Below are positions 8,304 through 16,979 of a stretch of 64,000 bases of DNA, one piece after another. The stretch spans positions 12,941,001 to 13,005,000 of the forward strand of contig NZ_CP071090.1 in the NCBI RefSeq assembly GCF_017301735.1, given 5' to 3'. The stretch comes from Pyxidicoccus parkwaysis (GTDB lineage Bacteria; Myxococcota; Myxococcia; Myxococcales; Myxococcaceae). Position 1 is the first letter of the stretch; each line of letters opens with the position of its first letter. Both the position numbers and the translations under genes were made by a program. The notes beneath the pieces were generated by a model that saw only the letters and a program-made list of their open reading frames with translations, did no database searches and was not told the DNA's origin.

Positions 8304-8998
8304 CAGTTCATCCCCGCTTGCAGATACTTTCGGAGAATGGTGCGGAGCTTGACACGCGCATCGTGTAGCCGCTTGGCCACTGTTCCAGGTCGAATCCCAA
8401 GCTCGCGAGCAATGTCGGGGTTCTTCTTTCCGGCGGCATGCAGTTCGAAGGTGGTACGCCCCACCGAGCCCAGCATGCTGATCGCCTCTTCAATCTGCTC
8501 ATCCGTGAGGGACTCGTACGCTGGTGGAGGTTCTGGTTGCTCAGTCCTTGCTTCAGCAGCCAGGCTCAGGTCGTTCACCCTCCGAGCCTGGACACGCTGT
8601 TTCCGGCACTGGTCATAGAAGATGTTGGTGAGAGTGGTCACCAACCACTTCGCGCAGGTACTTTCGTTCGGCAGTGGGCTTGTGCTGCCAAAAGTGGCCA
8701 TAAACCGGGTCAGAGTCTCTTGGACGAGATCCTCCGCATCCGGTGCATTGCGGCAGATGACCTTTGCCTGGGCCAGGAGCCAGTCGCGGAGTTGCAGCGC
8801 AATCGCCCCCGCCGCGTGGTTGCGCTCTCCGACTCCCATCAAAGGTGAGGTCCCCCCGTGGCTCGTCGCATTCTGCTCCACGATACGCAAGGAGCTTTGC
8901 CGCGCGCGAGCCTCCAGCACCGCAGCGGAGGAGGCCTCTGCAGGCTGCTTCTCTACCAGCGGGGTTGTATGGGACACCGGCGTGTTGGGTGGGGCCAT
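8303..8998 (-). CDS. ECF-family RNA polymerase sigma factor
   Basis: 231 residues. Sigma region 2 shows the signature DAEDLVQETLTRF, followed by a CAKWLVTTLTNIFYDQCRK helix. Region 4 shows a helix-turn-helix, ELGIRPGTVAKRLHDARVKLR, near the C-terminus. The first ~65 residues are a low-complexity, Ser/Ala-rich extension not typical of short ECF factors, so translation might begin later, for example at the Met of MGVGERNHAAG. It is the first gene of the CBASS/caspase operon and is coupled to the anti-sigma-CHAT gene. By analogy with other ECF pairs it probably transcribes its own operon once released. Confidence 0.92.
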   Translation of the reverse strand: MAPPNTPVSHTTPLVEKQPAEASSAAVLEARARQSSLRIVEQNATSHGGTSPLMGVGERNHAAGAIALQLRDWLLAQAKVICRNAPDAEDLVQETLTRFMATFGSTSPLPNESTCAKWLVTTLTNIFYDQCRKQRVQARRVNDLSLAAEARTEQPEPPPAYESLTDEQIEEAISMLGSVGRTTFELHAAGKKNPDIARELGIRPGTVAKRLHDARVKLRTILRKYLQAGMN

Positions 8999-9034
8999 GA
9001 GGAGCTCGTGCCCACCCGGACGAGAATCGCGGGA

Positions 9035-9083
9035 TTATTACCTCGGAATTTCGGCGGGGGGCGTGAGCGACTGTGGGTAATAA
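9035..9083. promoter_or_regulatory. AT-rich inverted repeat upstream of the ECF sigma gene
   Basis: Two 8-base arms, TTATTACC (9035-9042) and GGTAATAA (9076-9083), face each other across 33 bases of GC-rich sequence, within the 173-base gap between the last tail gene and the sigma gene. A short second dyad GTGA-TCG-TCAC lies just beyond (about 9085-9095). The position, upstream of the first gene of the operon, suits an operator or promoter. No ECF consensus promoter could be assigned with confidence. Confidence 0.35.
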
Positions 9084-9171
9084 GGTGATCGTCACCCGTT
9101 TCAGTGGGGTCGACCTTGGCGCCATCGCCCAGCTTTGGGGCGCGAACCCCGGCAACCGCATGCCGGAGCCG

Positions 9172-9930
9172 CTACACCCGCCGCACCTCGCGGATGATGC
9201 CCGTGGGCTCGGGCGCTCCCACCGTGACGAGCTGCTCGAGCTCTCCACGGATGAGGAACTCTGCCTCGGCGCGGAAGAACTGTTTCTCCTCACGCAGCTC
9301 CGCGCCGCGCGTGAGCCCGACGAGCACCATGCTGGGCCGCAGCAGCCGGATGCGGACCCCAGACTCTTCCGAGCCGGAGTCGTCGAGATTGCCCATGCCC
9401 GTGGACGCAATCAGCGCCGCGCTCAGCGCGCTCGACAGCAGCGCGTCCGCAGCCCCGGCTTCCTGACTCCAGGCGCGGATGATGAGCGGAATGTCGCAGG
9501 GCGCGCGTTCGAGGAAACCGTTCGCGCGCTCTCCTCGCAGGAGCGCCACCACGGCCACATCCGCCTGCGCGGGCGGGCGGTAGAAGCGCACCGTGCGGCC
9601 CTCCACCTGGTAGTCGTCGCCCCGGCGCAGCGGTTGGCCCGGCGGCGACTCGACCTCAACCACCTGGCCCACGGCGCCTTCCGGGACGACGAAGTCCACC
9701 TGCTTCCCGTTGGCGCGCCAGCGGCGCACCTCGAAGCGGAACGCGGGCTCGCGGCGGGCCGCCAGGTCCTCTCCCTCGGGGAGCCTCAGCTTCAAGCTCG
9801 CCGCAGTCACCTCGACGAGCCGGGTGACGTCTGCCGCGGGGCCCAGGGACGGGCCGGTGGTCACGTCGACATCGTCCGGCAGCGCGGACATGAGCGCGTC
9901 ATGGAAGAAGGTTTCGACGGAGACCAGCAT
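9172..9930 (-). CDS. Tail terminator / cap-like protein
   Basis: 252 residues, last gene of the contractile tail cluster. It starts MLVSVETFFHDALMSALPDDVDV, the pattern of tail-cap proteins (Pvc16/DUF4255-like), which open with a helix and then a strand. The C-terminal half carries IIRAWSQEAGAADALL and a final strand-rich segment. In contractile particles a cap protein ends the tube and sheath polymers. The sequence match is weak, so the role is an inference from the N-terminal pattern and from being within the operon. It starts 12 bases after the preceding stop, with GAGG upstream. Confidence 0.45.
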   Translation of the reverse strand: MLVSVETFFHDALMSALPDDVDVTTGPSLGPAADVTRLVEVTAASLKLRLPEGEDLAARREPAFRFEVRRWRANGKQVDFVVPEGAVGQVVEVESPPGQPLRRGDDYQVEGRTVRFYRPPAQADVAVVALLRGERANGFLERAPCDIPLIIRAWSQEAGAADALLSSALSAALIASTGMGNLDDSGSEESGVRIRLLRPSMVLVGLTRGAELREEKQFFRAEAEFLIRGELEQLVTVGAPEPTGIIREVRRV

Positions 9931-9942
9931 GCGGGCGGAACC

Positions 9943-11631
9943 TCACGACGGCTGGAAGAGCGGGTAGGTGTCGCTCCGGGGACTCGTCACACGAAGCTCG
10001 GAGAGCGTGAGCTCCCCCGCGGCCTGGGCACGGACGACGACCTCGAGCACGGGCGCGGGGCCCGTCGCGGGGAGACCGGGAGGGGGCAGGGCCGCGAGCG
10101 CGCGCTCGTCCAGGCTGACGCGTCCCTGGGCATCGGGCACCACCGCGAGCTGGCGCGAGCCCCAGCGCAGCAGCACCTGCGGCGGTGCGGGCGGCTCGGT
10201 GGGCGAGGCAAGCAGGCGCGGGCGGCTGATGGCCCACGGGCCACCGCTCGTGCCTCCCGTCGAGGGCACCTCGCGCTCCAGCCACGGGCCGGTGTCCTCG
10301 GCACGGTAGAGCGCGACGCGTGGCGCCAGTCCTCCATTCCCCGTCACGGTCGCCGCGTCCCCGAGGCTCCAGAGCACGTTTCCCTCGGTGACGGCGAGCA
10401 CCGCCCACCAGTTCGCCTTCGCGTCGAGCTCGACGGGCCTGGGCAGCTCGAAGGAGACCCAGCGCGAGGCCCAGGGCGCGTTGCCCTGCTCCTCCAGCGA
10501 GAGCTCCACGGCGGCGCCCAGGGGAATCTTGCCCGGCCGGCCAAACTCATCCGGGAAGAGGGTCAGCGTGCCCTTGACGGAGCGGGTGAGGGGGCGCAGG
10601 TGGAGGTCGATGCCGGCGAGCGCGCCGCCTCCCCCGGGAGGGGAGAAGGCCTGCGCCGCCGCGTACCCCGAGCCACACCGGTGCGCCAGCGCGGTCTGGG
10701 CGGGCGCCTGGGGCACGAGGGGGATGCGCTCGCCACGCGGCTGGTAGCGCGCGAGGAACAGGACCTCTCGCAGGGGCCTGTCCGGCGGCACCTCGATGCG
10801 GCCCACACCCTCTCCATCCGTGGAGAGGGGCAGGGTGAGCGATTCTCCACCGGGGCTCCACTTCCGGGTGAGCGCGACGGTGTCCAGGGTGAGGGCGAGC
10901 CTGCGCAGCCGCGAGGGCGCGGAGGAACGGAGCGTGAGAGTGACGGGGCCTCCGCGCAGGTTTGCGGGCCAGGCTCGCTGGAGCGCGTCGCGCAGCTCGT
11001 CCCGCAGCGTCAGCTCCTGGAGCGGCTGGAGCGGCATCGCGTGGTGGAAGAAGAGCTGCTCCGGCTCGACGAGGGCCGTCAGGTCCGGAGGCCGGGCGGA
11101 GGCCTTCACCACGAGCGCGGAGACCGTGGCGGCGACCGTCTTCTTGTTGGGGTCCGGCGGGAAGGGATTGGCCGGCGTCGTGAAGAACTCCACCAACAGG
11201 CGGCTCGCCATGACGCCGGGCAGGGACTGTCCCGCATTGTCCCCGAGCGCAACGGTGTTGCCGGGAGTGGGCGGGAACCACGGGCCTCCCTCGGCGACAC
11301 TGACGCGCCCCTCCTTGCCCGTGTCGGTGGTCTTTATCTGGAGGAACGTCAACGGGCGGCGCGCCCCCCAGTCGAGGCTTATCCAATTGATGGCCGTGTT
11401 GGCTGGCGCGGGCCCAGGCCCGAGGCTGGTGGCGATGGTGGCCGTCGGCGGGAGGTCCACCATCACGTCATCCCCCGGGGCCTGGAGGGTGAGCGAAGCG
11501 CGCAGCAGCTCCACGTCCGCGGGCACGTCGAGCGCCACGGTGAGACCGGAGGCGTCCACCGGCGCGGTGGGGCCCGCGGGCACCGGCTTCCCGCCGTACT
11601 TCAACGTGGCTCCCACGCGCCCGTCACCCAT
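9943..11631 (-). CDS. Tail-cluster protein of unknown function, beta-rich
   Basis: 562 residues, no recognised family. It is strand-rich and Pro/Gly-rich with no signal peptide or membrane helix. Segments such as DLHLRPLTRSVKGTLTLFP followed by WASRWVSFELPRPVELDAKANWWAVL look like a jelly-roll or carbohydrate-module fold. It sits immediately after the fibre and a small coiled-coil protein, where receptor-binding or fibre-associated proteins are often encoded. A role in target recognition is inferred. It starts 3 bases after the preceding stop codon. Confidence 0.55.
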   Translation of the reverse strand: MGDGRVGATLKYGGKPVPAGPTAPVDASGLTVALDVPADVELLRASLTLQAPGDDVMVDLPPTATIATSLGPGPAPANTAINWISLDWGARRPLTFLQIKTTDTGKEGRVSVAEGGPWFPPTPGNTVALGDNAGQSLPGVMASRLLVEFFTTPANPFPPDPNKKTVAATVSALVVKASARPPDLTALVEPEQLFFHHAMPLQPLQELTLRDELRDALQRAWPANLRGGPVTLTLRSSAPSRLRRLALTLDTVALTRKWSPGGESLTLPLSTDGEGVGRIEVPPDRPLREVLFLARYQPRGERIPLVPQAPAQTALAHRCGSGYAAAQAFSPPGGGGALAGIDLHLRPLTRSVKGTLTLFPDEFGRPGKIPLGAAVELSLEEQGNAPWASRWVSFELPRPVELDAKANWWAVLAVTEGNVLWSLGDAATVTGNGGLAPRVALYRAEDTGPWLEREVPSTGGTSGGPWAISRPRLLASPTEPPAPPQVLLRWGSRQLAVVPDAQGRVSLDERALAALPPPGLPATGPAPVLEVVVRAQAAGELTLSELRVTSPRSDTYPLFQPS

Positions 11632-11634
11632 GGC

Positions 11635-11844
11635 TCAGCGGGCCGCCTTCGAGACGTCCGTCACGTCGTCCGCCGGCTTCGTCTCCTGCTCCAGCATCTC
11701 CTGGAGGACCTGCATGGCACCCTCGATGCGCAGCATCGTGGTGGTGAGCTGGGCGCGCTTCGCATCCAGTTCCGCGAGCATCTTCTGTCCCGTCTCGTGC
11801 TCGGACTTCAGGGCATTGAGGCGCTGTTCGAGGGTGTTCTTCAT
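11635..11844 (-). CDS. Small coiled-coil protein in the tail cluster
   Basis: 69 residues (MKNTLEQRLNALKSEHETGQ...), almost entirely a charged amphipathic helix with heptad-like Leu/Met spacing through about residue 52, then a short acidic tail. It overlaps the fibre gene by 4 bases (ATGA). Its location suggests a fibre chaperone or a trimerisation partner for the fibre or the following beta-rich protein. Function is unknown. Confidence 0.65.
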   Translation of the reverse strand: MKNTLEQRLNALKSEHETGQKMLAELDAKRAQLTTTMLRIEGAMQVLQEMLEQETKPADDVTDVSKAAR

Positions 11845-13571
11845 GCGGGGGTCTCCTTCGTGGTGGCTCGCAGCGCGGCACGCAATTCTTCGAGTTGCTG
11901 CTGCTGGGCCTTGATGGCCTCGATGAGCGGGGCGACGAGTCGAGCGTAGCTGATGCCCTTCATCCCGTTCGGTCCCTCGTCGATGACCTCGGGGAAGACT
12001 TCCTCCACCTCCTGGGCGATGAGGCCGATTCGCGGGGACTCGTCCCTGGACTCCAGCATCCGGAAGCGCGTCGCGCGCAGCTTCAGGACCTTCTCCAGCG
12101 CGCCTTCCAGTGGGGTGATGTCGCGCTTGAGGCGGAGATCCGAGCCCTCGAAGCGACCATCGCTCGTCCAGATCTTGCCGTTGACCTCCAGGCGGTCCCA
12201 GAGCTTGACGATGCGGCCGGCGGGTGTCGAGCGGCCCAGGATCATCAGGGCACCGAAGTTGCTGGCGTTCTCGATGGCCGCGTAACCCTGGGTGTTGCCG
12301 ATGCCGCTGTGGTCGTGATCCGTCTTGGTGAAATACAAGCCCGAGTTGGCGGCGTAGAGGTCGCCCTGGACCTGGAGGTTCCTGCTGGCGAATACCGTGC
12401 CACCCGTATCGATGTACAGCGGGGTCATCATCGTGCCTCTCGCGTCCGAGAGCAGGCGGATCGCGAAGCCGCCTCCTCCTTGCGCCGCGAGGTTCCAATT
12501 CCTCTGATTCGCCACGCCGTACGTGCTGTAGAGGTCGACCTCGGCCCAGCCTCCCGTGCCGCCCGCCTCGATGCGCGCCACGATGTTGGTCGACGAGACG
12601 ACATGGAGCGCACTCTGGGGCGTGGTCGTCCCGATGCCGACGCCACCGCCGCGCTTCAGCACGATGCCGTTCGCCCAGTCCCAGTTCCCATCCGCCTTGT
12701 CGGCGGTGATGTGCAGGAAGTCGCCGGTCCCACTCCGAGAGTGGACGATGAACCTCTTGTTGGCCGCGTTGCTCCCGAGCACCAGGTCCTGTTCCGTTTG
12801 GATGGTGCCCGTGACCTTGAGCGCTCCCTTGGGGACCTGCGTCCAATCTCCGACGGACAGCCCGCCCTCGCCAATGGCTACCGTGCCGTACAGGGCGATG
12901 GCCTTGTAATCAATGCTGGGGTTGACGCGCAGCCAGTCGTCGGTGGCACTCGTCTCGAGGAGGCGTCTGCCGGTGGCGCTCAACAGCGAGGGCCCACCAA
13001 TCTTGAGGTCGCCCCGGATGGTGACCTTGCCATTGCCCCGGGCCTTCAAGCCCAGGTCCTGGTCCGCGTTGGAGCCCGTGGCATAGAGGGTGTTGTAGGC
13101 AATCCCGACTCCCTGCGTCCCGTTGGTGTGCCGGAACTCGACACCATCCGCCTCGGGGCCGAAGTCGCTCGTGATGTACAGCCCCCTCACCGCGGCGGGG
13201 TGGTTTCCTCCTCGAACCGCCTCCTGGATGTCCAGCCGCGCCCTCGGTGACGTCACCCCGATGCCCACGTTGCCGGTCACCGCCAGCGAGCCGGAGACCG
13301 TGCCTCCCGTGACGGCGAGCTTCTCGGTTCCCAGGCCCGTGAGCCTGTCGTACACGTTGAGGCCCCTCACCGTCAGGGCGCTCGTGGCGTCGACCTGCTT
13401 CACCGACAGCGTCGTCTCCGGGTCGATGCCGCCGCCGCCCAGCTTCTTGCCGTCATCCCCTCCCAGGTGGGTGTGCGTGCGGAGCGCTTCAATCATCCGC
13501 ACCTGGATGGTGTTCCAGTGCTCGGAGAGGATGGGGTCTCCGGGATTGGCCTTGATGTACGGGTCGGTCAT
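11841..13571 (-). CDS. Tail fibre with C-terminal S74 self-cleaving chaperone
   Basis: 576 residues. The body is a beta-rich fibre with repeated GNVGIGVTSP / GGGVGIGTTTPQSALHV elements typical of trimeric tail fibres. The last ~100 residues are an intramolecular chaperone/peptidase S74 domain, beginning with Ser477 in SDLRLKRDITPLE and containing GLIAQEVEEVFPEVI. In this family the domain guides trimerisation and then cuts itself off at the Ser. The N-terminus (HWNTIQVRMIEALRTHTHLGG) is likely the baseplate attachment part. ATG 13571 overlaps the preceding gene by 4 bases. Confidence 0.88.
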   Translation of the reverse strand: MTDPYIKANPGDPILSEHWNTIQVRMIEALRTHTHLGGDDGKKLGGGGIDPETTLSVKQVDATSALTVRGLNVYDRLTGLGTEKLAVTGGTVSGSLAVTGNVGIGVTSPRARLDIQEAVRGGNHPAAVRGLYITSDFGPEADGVEFRHTNGTQGVGIAYNTLYATGSNADQDLGLKARGNGKVTIRGDLKIGGPSLLSATGRRLLETSATDDWLRVNPSIDYKAIALYGTVAIGEGGLSVGDWTQVPKGALKVTGTIQTEQDLVLGSNAANKRFIVHSRSGTGDFLHITADKADGNWDWANGIVLKRGGGVGIGTTTPQSALHVVSSTNIVARIEAGGTGGWAEVDLYSTYGVANQRNWNLAAQGGGGFAIRLLSDARGTMMTPLYIDTGGTVFASRNLQVQGDLYAANSGLYFTKTDHDHSGIGNTQGYAAIENASNFGALMILGRSTPAGRIVKLWDRLEVNGKIWTSDGRFEGSDLRLKRDITPLEGALEKVLKLRATRFRMLESRDESPRIGLIAQEVEEVFPEVIDEGPNGMKGISYARLVAPLIEAIKAQQQQLEELRAALRATTKETPA

Positions 13572-14941
13572 TTCTTGAACCTCGAAGTTTCGAAGCGGGT
13601 GCCGTCGAAGACGCCGGACCAGGAGAGTCGGTCGTCCGGCTCGGGGAGCTGTTCCTTGAACTGGATGGCGGGCCCGAAGGACGTCAGCGCGTCCGTGACG
13701 CCGGGCGACTCCGGGAAGGTGGTGGTGAGCGCCATGTGGGCCGGGCTCTCCTCCACGGAGACCTCCTCGGCGGGCAGCGTCAGCATGAACTCGATGCGCG
13801 CGCGGACTCCCGAGGCCCGGCCGTAGTTCAGCGTGGACGTCAGCTCCCGGACCAGGTCGGGCAGGCCCAGGGCCTGGGGCGGGACGTAGTCGACCGGGAT
13901 GCGCAGGACGAAGGTGGCGGGAGTCACCTCCGTCCACCGGAACAGGAGGTTGATGGGCGGCGACTGCTTGGGCTCCAGCGCCAGCTCCAGGGCCTTCTGC
14001 CGGGCCTGCTCCAGCTCCGGATTCCGCCCGGCCGGCAGATAGTTCTGCAGCTCCTTCTTGCTCAGCGTGCCGTGGCTCCAGTGGTTCTCACCGGGGGCGA
14101 GCTCTGGCAGTGCCTGGTCCTGCTTGAACACCGAGAAGCGCGCCGCCTCCGTGTCGAAGCGGAAGGGCTGGTTCTCGTCGCTGAAGCGCGAGGGATGCGC
14201 GAGGAGCACCGGCTCCTGCGCCGGGCTGCCGTCGATGAGGGGAACGCGCTGGTGGCGCAGCGTGAGCGTCTTGCCCCGGGGGACTCGCCCCAGGAAGAGC
14301 ACGTCCAGCCCGGACTCGTGGTGGTGCAGGATGGGAATGGAGATGTCCGCGTCCCCGGGCGCGGTCAGGGAGACCTCCGGGAGCGCCGGGTCCAGCCCCT
14401 GGTTGAGGGTGAGCAGCCGCTGGTCGGCGGGGATGCCCTGGAAGCGCGCCGACGCGGGAGTCGTGGGGTTGTCCTTGAGCTCGACGCGAACGGTCCGCGT
14501 CTCGCCGCCAGGGCCTGGGACGGTGAAGAGGCCCACGGCCGTGTCTTCCTTCCAGGAAGTCTCCGGCGGTTGCTCGGCCCTGTACACCAGCGACACCAGC
14601 CTCAGGAGGGCCGGGGCGGTGTTCATCCCCGTGCGGTGCAGCTCCACGAGCGCGGCGAGCCGCTGGCGGAAGTAGGCGTCCTCCTCGTCCGCGTCGGGCT
14701 GGAGCCCATAGAGCGCGCCCAGCCGGCCCAGCTCGGAGCCCGCCTTCGTGGCGAGCGAGTCATCCGCCCGAAAGCCCTGGGCGAGCGTGTACCAGCGCGA
14801 GCGCATGAGGCGGGTGAGGCCGCCCTCCATCACGCCCAGCTCCTGGGCGATGACGTCGAAGAGGAGGTTGATCTTCCCGCCGCTCTGCAGGAGCGGCGGG
14901 AGGTACCCCACCATGCGGCGTGCGCGCTGGAACGGGTTCAT
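13568..14941 (-). CDS. Baseplate protein, gpI-like
   Basis: 457 residues. The first 110 residues match P2 gpI / tail protein I architecture: the opening YLPPLLQSGGKINLLFDVIAQELG, then a helical bundle with LGRLGALYGLQPDADEEDAYFRQRL. A longer strand-rich C-terminal part follows. gpI forms part of the baseplate wedge between gpJ and the fibre. It is encoded between gpJ and the fibre here too, overlapping each by 4 bases. Confidence 0.7.
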   Translation of the reverse strand: MNPFQRARRMVGYLPPLLQSGGKINLLFDVIAQELGVMEGGLTRLMRSRWYTLAQGFRADDSLATKAGSELGRLGALYGLQPDADEEDAYFRQRLAALVELHRTGMNTAPALLRLVSLVYRAEQPPETSWKEDTAVGLFTVPGPGGETRTVRVELKDNPTTPASARFQGIPADQRLLTLNQGLDPALPEVSLTAPGDADISIPILHHHESGLDVLFLGRVPRGKTLTLRHQRVPLIDGSPAQEPVLLAHPSRFSDENQPFRFDTEAARFSVFKQDQALPELAPGENHWSHGTLSKKELQNYLPAGRNPELEQARQKALELALEPKQSPPINLLFRWTEVTPATFVLRIPVDYVPPQALGLPDLVRELTSTLNYGRASGVRARIEFMLTLPAEEVSVEESPAHMALTTTFPESPGVTDALTSFGPAIQFKEQLPEPDDRLSWSGVFDGTRFETSRFKK

Positions 14942-16458
14942 CCGAGCCCCACCAGTTCCAGGTTACCGAGCGCGAGCTGCACGCCCAGGGGCACGGTGCG
15001 GGTGGCCAGGGTGCCGGTCTTCTCCAGGGAGAGGGAGAGCCCGCTGTCCGTGGTGAGCGTCGCGAACAACACCTCCTCCACGCCGGACTCCTTGCGCAGC
15101 GTCGTGCGGAGCGCGTCCCAGGTGACTTCCGCCTGGGGCTTCTTCGTCGCCTGCGCATCCGTGGTGATGCGTGCCGAGTACACCTCCACCGCGCCGCGGA
15201 GCGACTGGCGCACCTGCTCGGGCGTGCGCCGGTCCGAGCTCGGGAGCGACACGACCAGCTCCAGGCGGTAGACGAGCGCTCGGGCCCGGGAGATGTCGGG
15301 CGGCATCTTCACCAGGTCGAGGGTCGGCTTCTCGTCGGGCCTGAACTTCCAGTCGACCCCGAGCTCCCGGCGCGGCCCGTCCACGAGCGTCTTCTTCTGG
15401 GCGTCCCAGACGTAGGTGCGCAGGGTGAGGTCGCTGACGTGGCGCACGGCCGGGTTGGAGAAGAGGATGGCCTCGAGCTTGCGGCGGCTGAGCAGCTCAC
15501 CCGCGGGCACGCTCTCCACGAAGCCCGCCAGGGCCTGCATGAGCTCGCGGCGGAGCCGGTCGAACGCGGCCTCGTCGAGGTCCGGGTCCACGGGCTCCAC
15601 CTGGAAGCCGGGTCGCAGATAGAGGGTGCGCGCGTAGCTGAGCCGGACGCGGATGCCGGCGGCCTTGGAGTCGCGGATGGCCCGCTCCACGTTCTGCACG
15701 CCGTCCGGCTGATTCTCGAAGTCGGGGTCTCCCACCAGCACCTCGATGATCCCCGGAGGCGCGTCCGGTGGCTCGCGCACCGTGACTTGCTGTACGCCCT
15801 GCTGGCGCACGGCGGCGGCGATGGATTCAATCGTGCCCTGCTCCCCGTCCCGCAGGGCGGTGCGGGCCCGGGCGCGCAGGCTCGCGTCCGTCTCGTCCTG
15901 GCCGGTGCGGCGGATGGGGGCCCGGTTGGTGACGGCCTCGATGCCCAGCACCGGGCGGGGCATCACATTGAGCCGGCCGGGGTCGACGGCGGGGGGCGCG
16001 TTCTTGGAGGCGTCCGAGTCATCCTGCACCTCCTGCACGGGGACGACGACGCGCAGCTCTCCCCGGCGGAGCACCGCCTCCTCCATCGTCTCGAAGAGGG
16101 GCAAAGGCTCGTTCTCTCCGAGCACGCCCGTCACCTGACGGCCCGCGGGGATGCCGATGTCCTCCGGGGCGGGCGAGTTGCGGCTGAACTCCACGTCTCC
16201 GGTGAGGCGGCCCGCCCGGGCGCGCGAGATGCCCAGCACGGCCACCACGTTGTCCAGCGCCGCGCCCTCGGCCGTGTCGAGGTAGCCCGAGCGGTGCGCC
16301 AGCTCGAGCATGGCGTAGAAGGTGGCCATCTCCCGGCCGTAGGACTCCGCCAGCGTGCGGGCCATGCTGCCCGCGTTCTTGTCGATGTCCGGCCCGAGGT
16401 TCCCGAGCAGCCGGTCGACGATGGCGCTGAAGGAGGTATCGAGCGACAGGAAGCTCAA
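14938..16458 (-). CDS. Baseplate J-like wedge protein (gpJ / gp6 family)
   Basis: 506 residues. Baseplate-J features include an N-terminal helical region with GYLDTAEGAALDNVVAVLGISR, a PAGRQVTGV strand, and the hallmark GQDETDASLRARARTAL segment followed by IAAAVRQQGVQQVTV. The C-terminal third is strand-rich. This protein makes the ring-forming wedge of contractile baseplates and binds gp25 and gpI. It overlaps both neighbours by 4 bases. Confidence 0.88.
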   Translation of the reverse strand: MSFLSLDTSFSAIVDRLLGNLGPDIDKNAGSMARTLAESYGREMATFYAMLELAHRSGYLDTAEGAALDNVVAVLGISRARAGRLTGDVEFSRNSPAPEDIGIPAGRQVTGVLGENEPLPLFETMEEAVLRRGELRVVVPVQEVQDDSDASKNAPPAVDPGRLNVMPRPVLGIEAVTNRAPIRRTGQDETDASLRARARTALRDGEQGTIESIAAAVRQQGVQQVTVREPPDAPPGIIEVLVGDPDFENQPDGVQNVERAIRDSKAAGIRVRLSYARTLYLRPGFQVEPVDPDLDEAAFDRLRRELMQALAGFVESVPAGELLSRRKLEAILFSNPAVRHVSDLTLRTYVWDAQKKTLVDGPRRELGVDWKFRPDEKPTLDLVKMPPDISRARALVYRLELVVSLPSSDRRTPEQVRQSLRGAVEVYSARITTDAQATKKPQAEVTWDALRTTLRKESGVEEVLFATLTTDSGLSLSLEKTGTLATRTVPLGVQLALGNLELVGLG

Positions 16459-16931
16459 AAGGAGATCTCCCAGCTCAGCGTCATGACCATGTTCGCTCCC
16501 CGGTTGACCGGGGGGAACTGCACGCGGTTGAAGAGAATCTTCTCGGCGCCCACGGTGATCTGGATGCCCGCCTCGGTGAGCGGCTGCACGGTGCCCGTCG
16601 GGGGCGCGGGGAGGGTGGCCGACACGGTGCCCTGGATGGTGCCCACGCCCGGGACGAGCGTCACCTTGGGGGCCCGGTCCTCCGCCTGCTCGGTGATGGG
16701 CGCCTTCAGCGCGGTGTCCGCCACGTTGGCGGGGTCCGTGCCGGTGCCCACCACGATGGCCCAGCTCGTGGGCAGGGCGTTCTTCTTCCCCAGCAGGAGC
16801 TCCGCCAGCAGCTGCTTGCCCTTGGTGGTGATGAGGTTGTGGTGCTGGTACCGCTCCACGAGCGCGCCGCCCAGGTCGCGCAGCTCGATGGTCAGCACCC
16901 CTTTCAATCCCGGCTTCTCACTGAGGTCCAT
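16455..16931 (-). CDS. Tail-cluster protein, unknown
   Basis: 158 residues, no recognised family. It begins with a strand-rich segment (GVLTIELRDLGGALVERYQHHNLITTKGKQLLAELLLG) that resembles openings of some phage tail/baseplate accessory proteins. A VGTGTDP loop and C-terminal beta strands follow. It lies between gp25 and gpJ and overlaps gpJ by 4 bases, so it is probably a structural baseplate component. Confidence 0.55.
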   Translation of the reverse strand: MDLSEKPGLKGVLTIELRDLGGALVERYQHHNLITTKGKQLLAELLLGKKNALPTSWAIVVGTGTDPANVADTALKAPITEQAEDRAPKVTLVPGVGTIQGTVSATLPAPPTGTVQPLTEAGIQITVGAEKILFNRVQFPPVNRGANMVMTLSWEISF

Positions 16932-16979
16932 GGTGCTCTCCCGAAGTCGTGTCGTGCCGCGCGTTGAGGGCCGCTCGCC

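Noticed and set aside
9073-11949. 958-codon plus-strand open frame opposite the tail genes
   Set aside because: It is antisense to recognised tail genes, rich in Arg/Gly/Ala and His, and has no domain. Typical GC-driven shadow.
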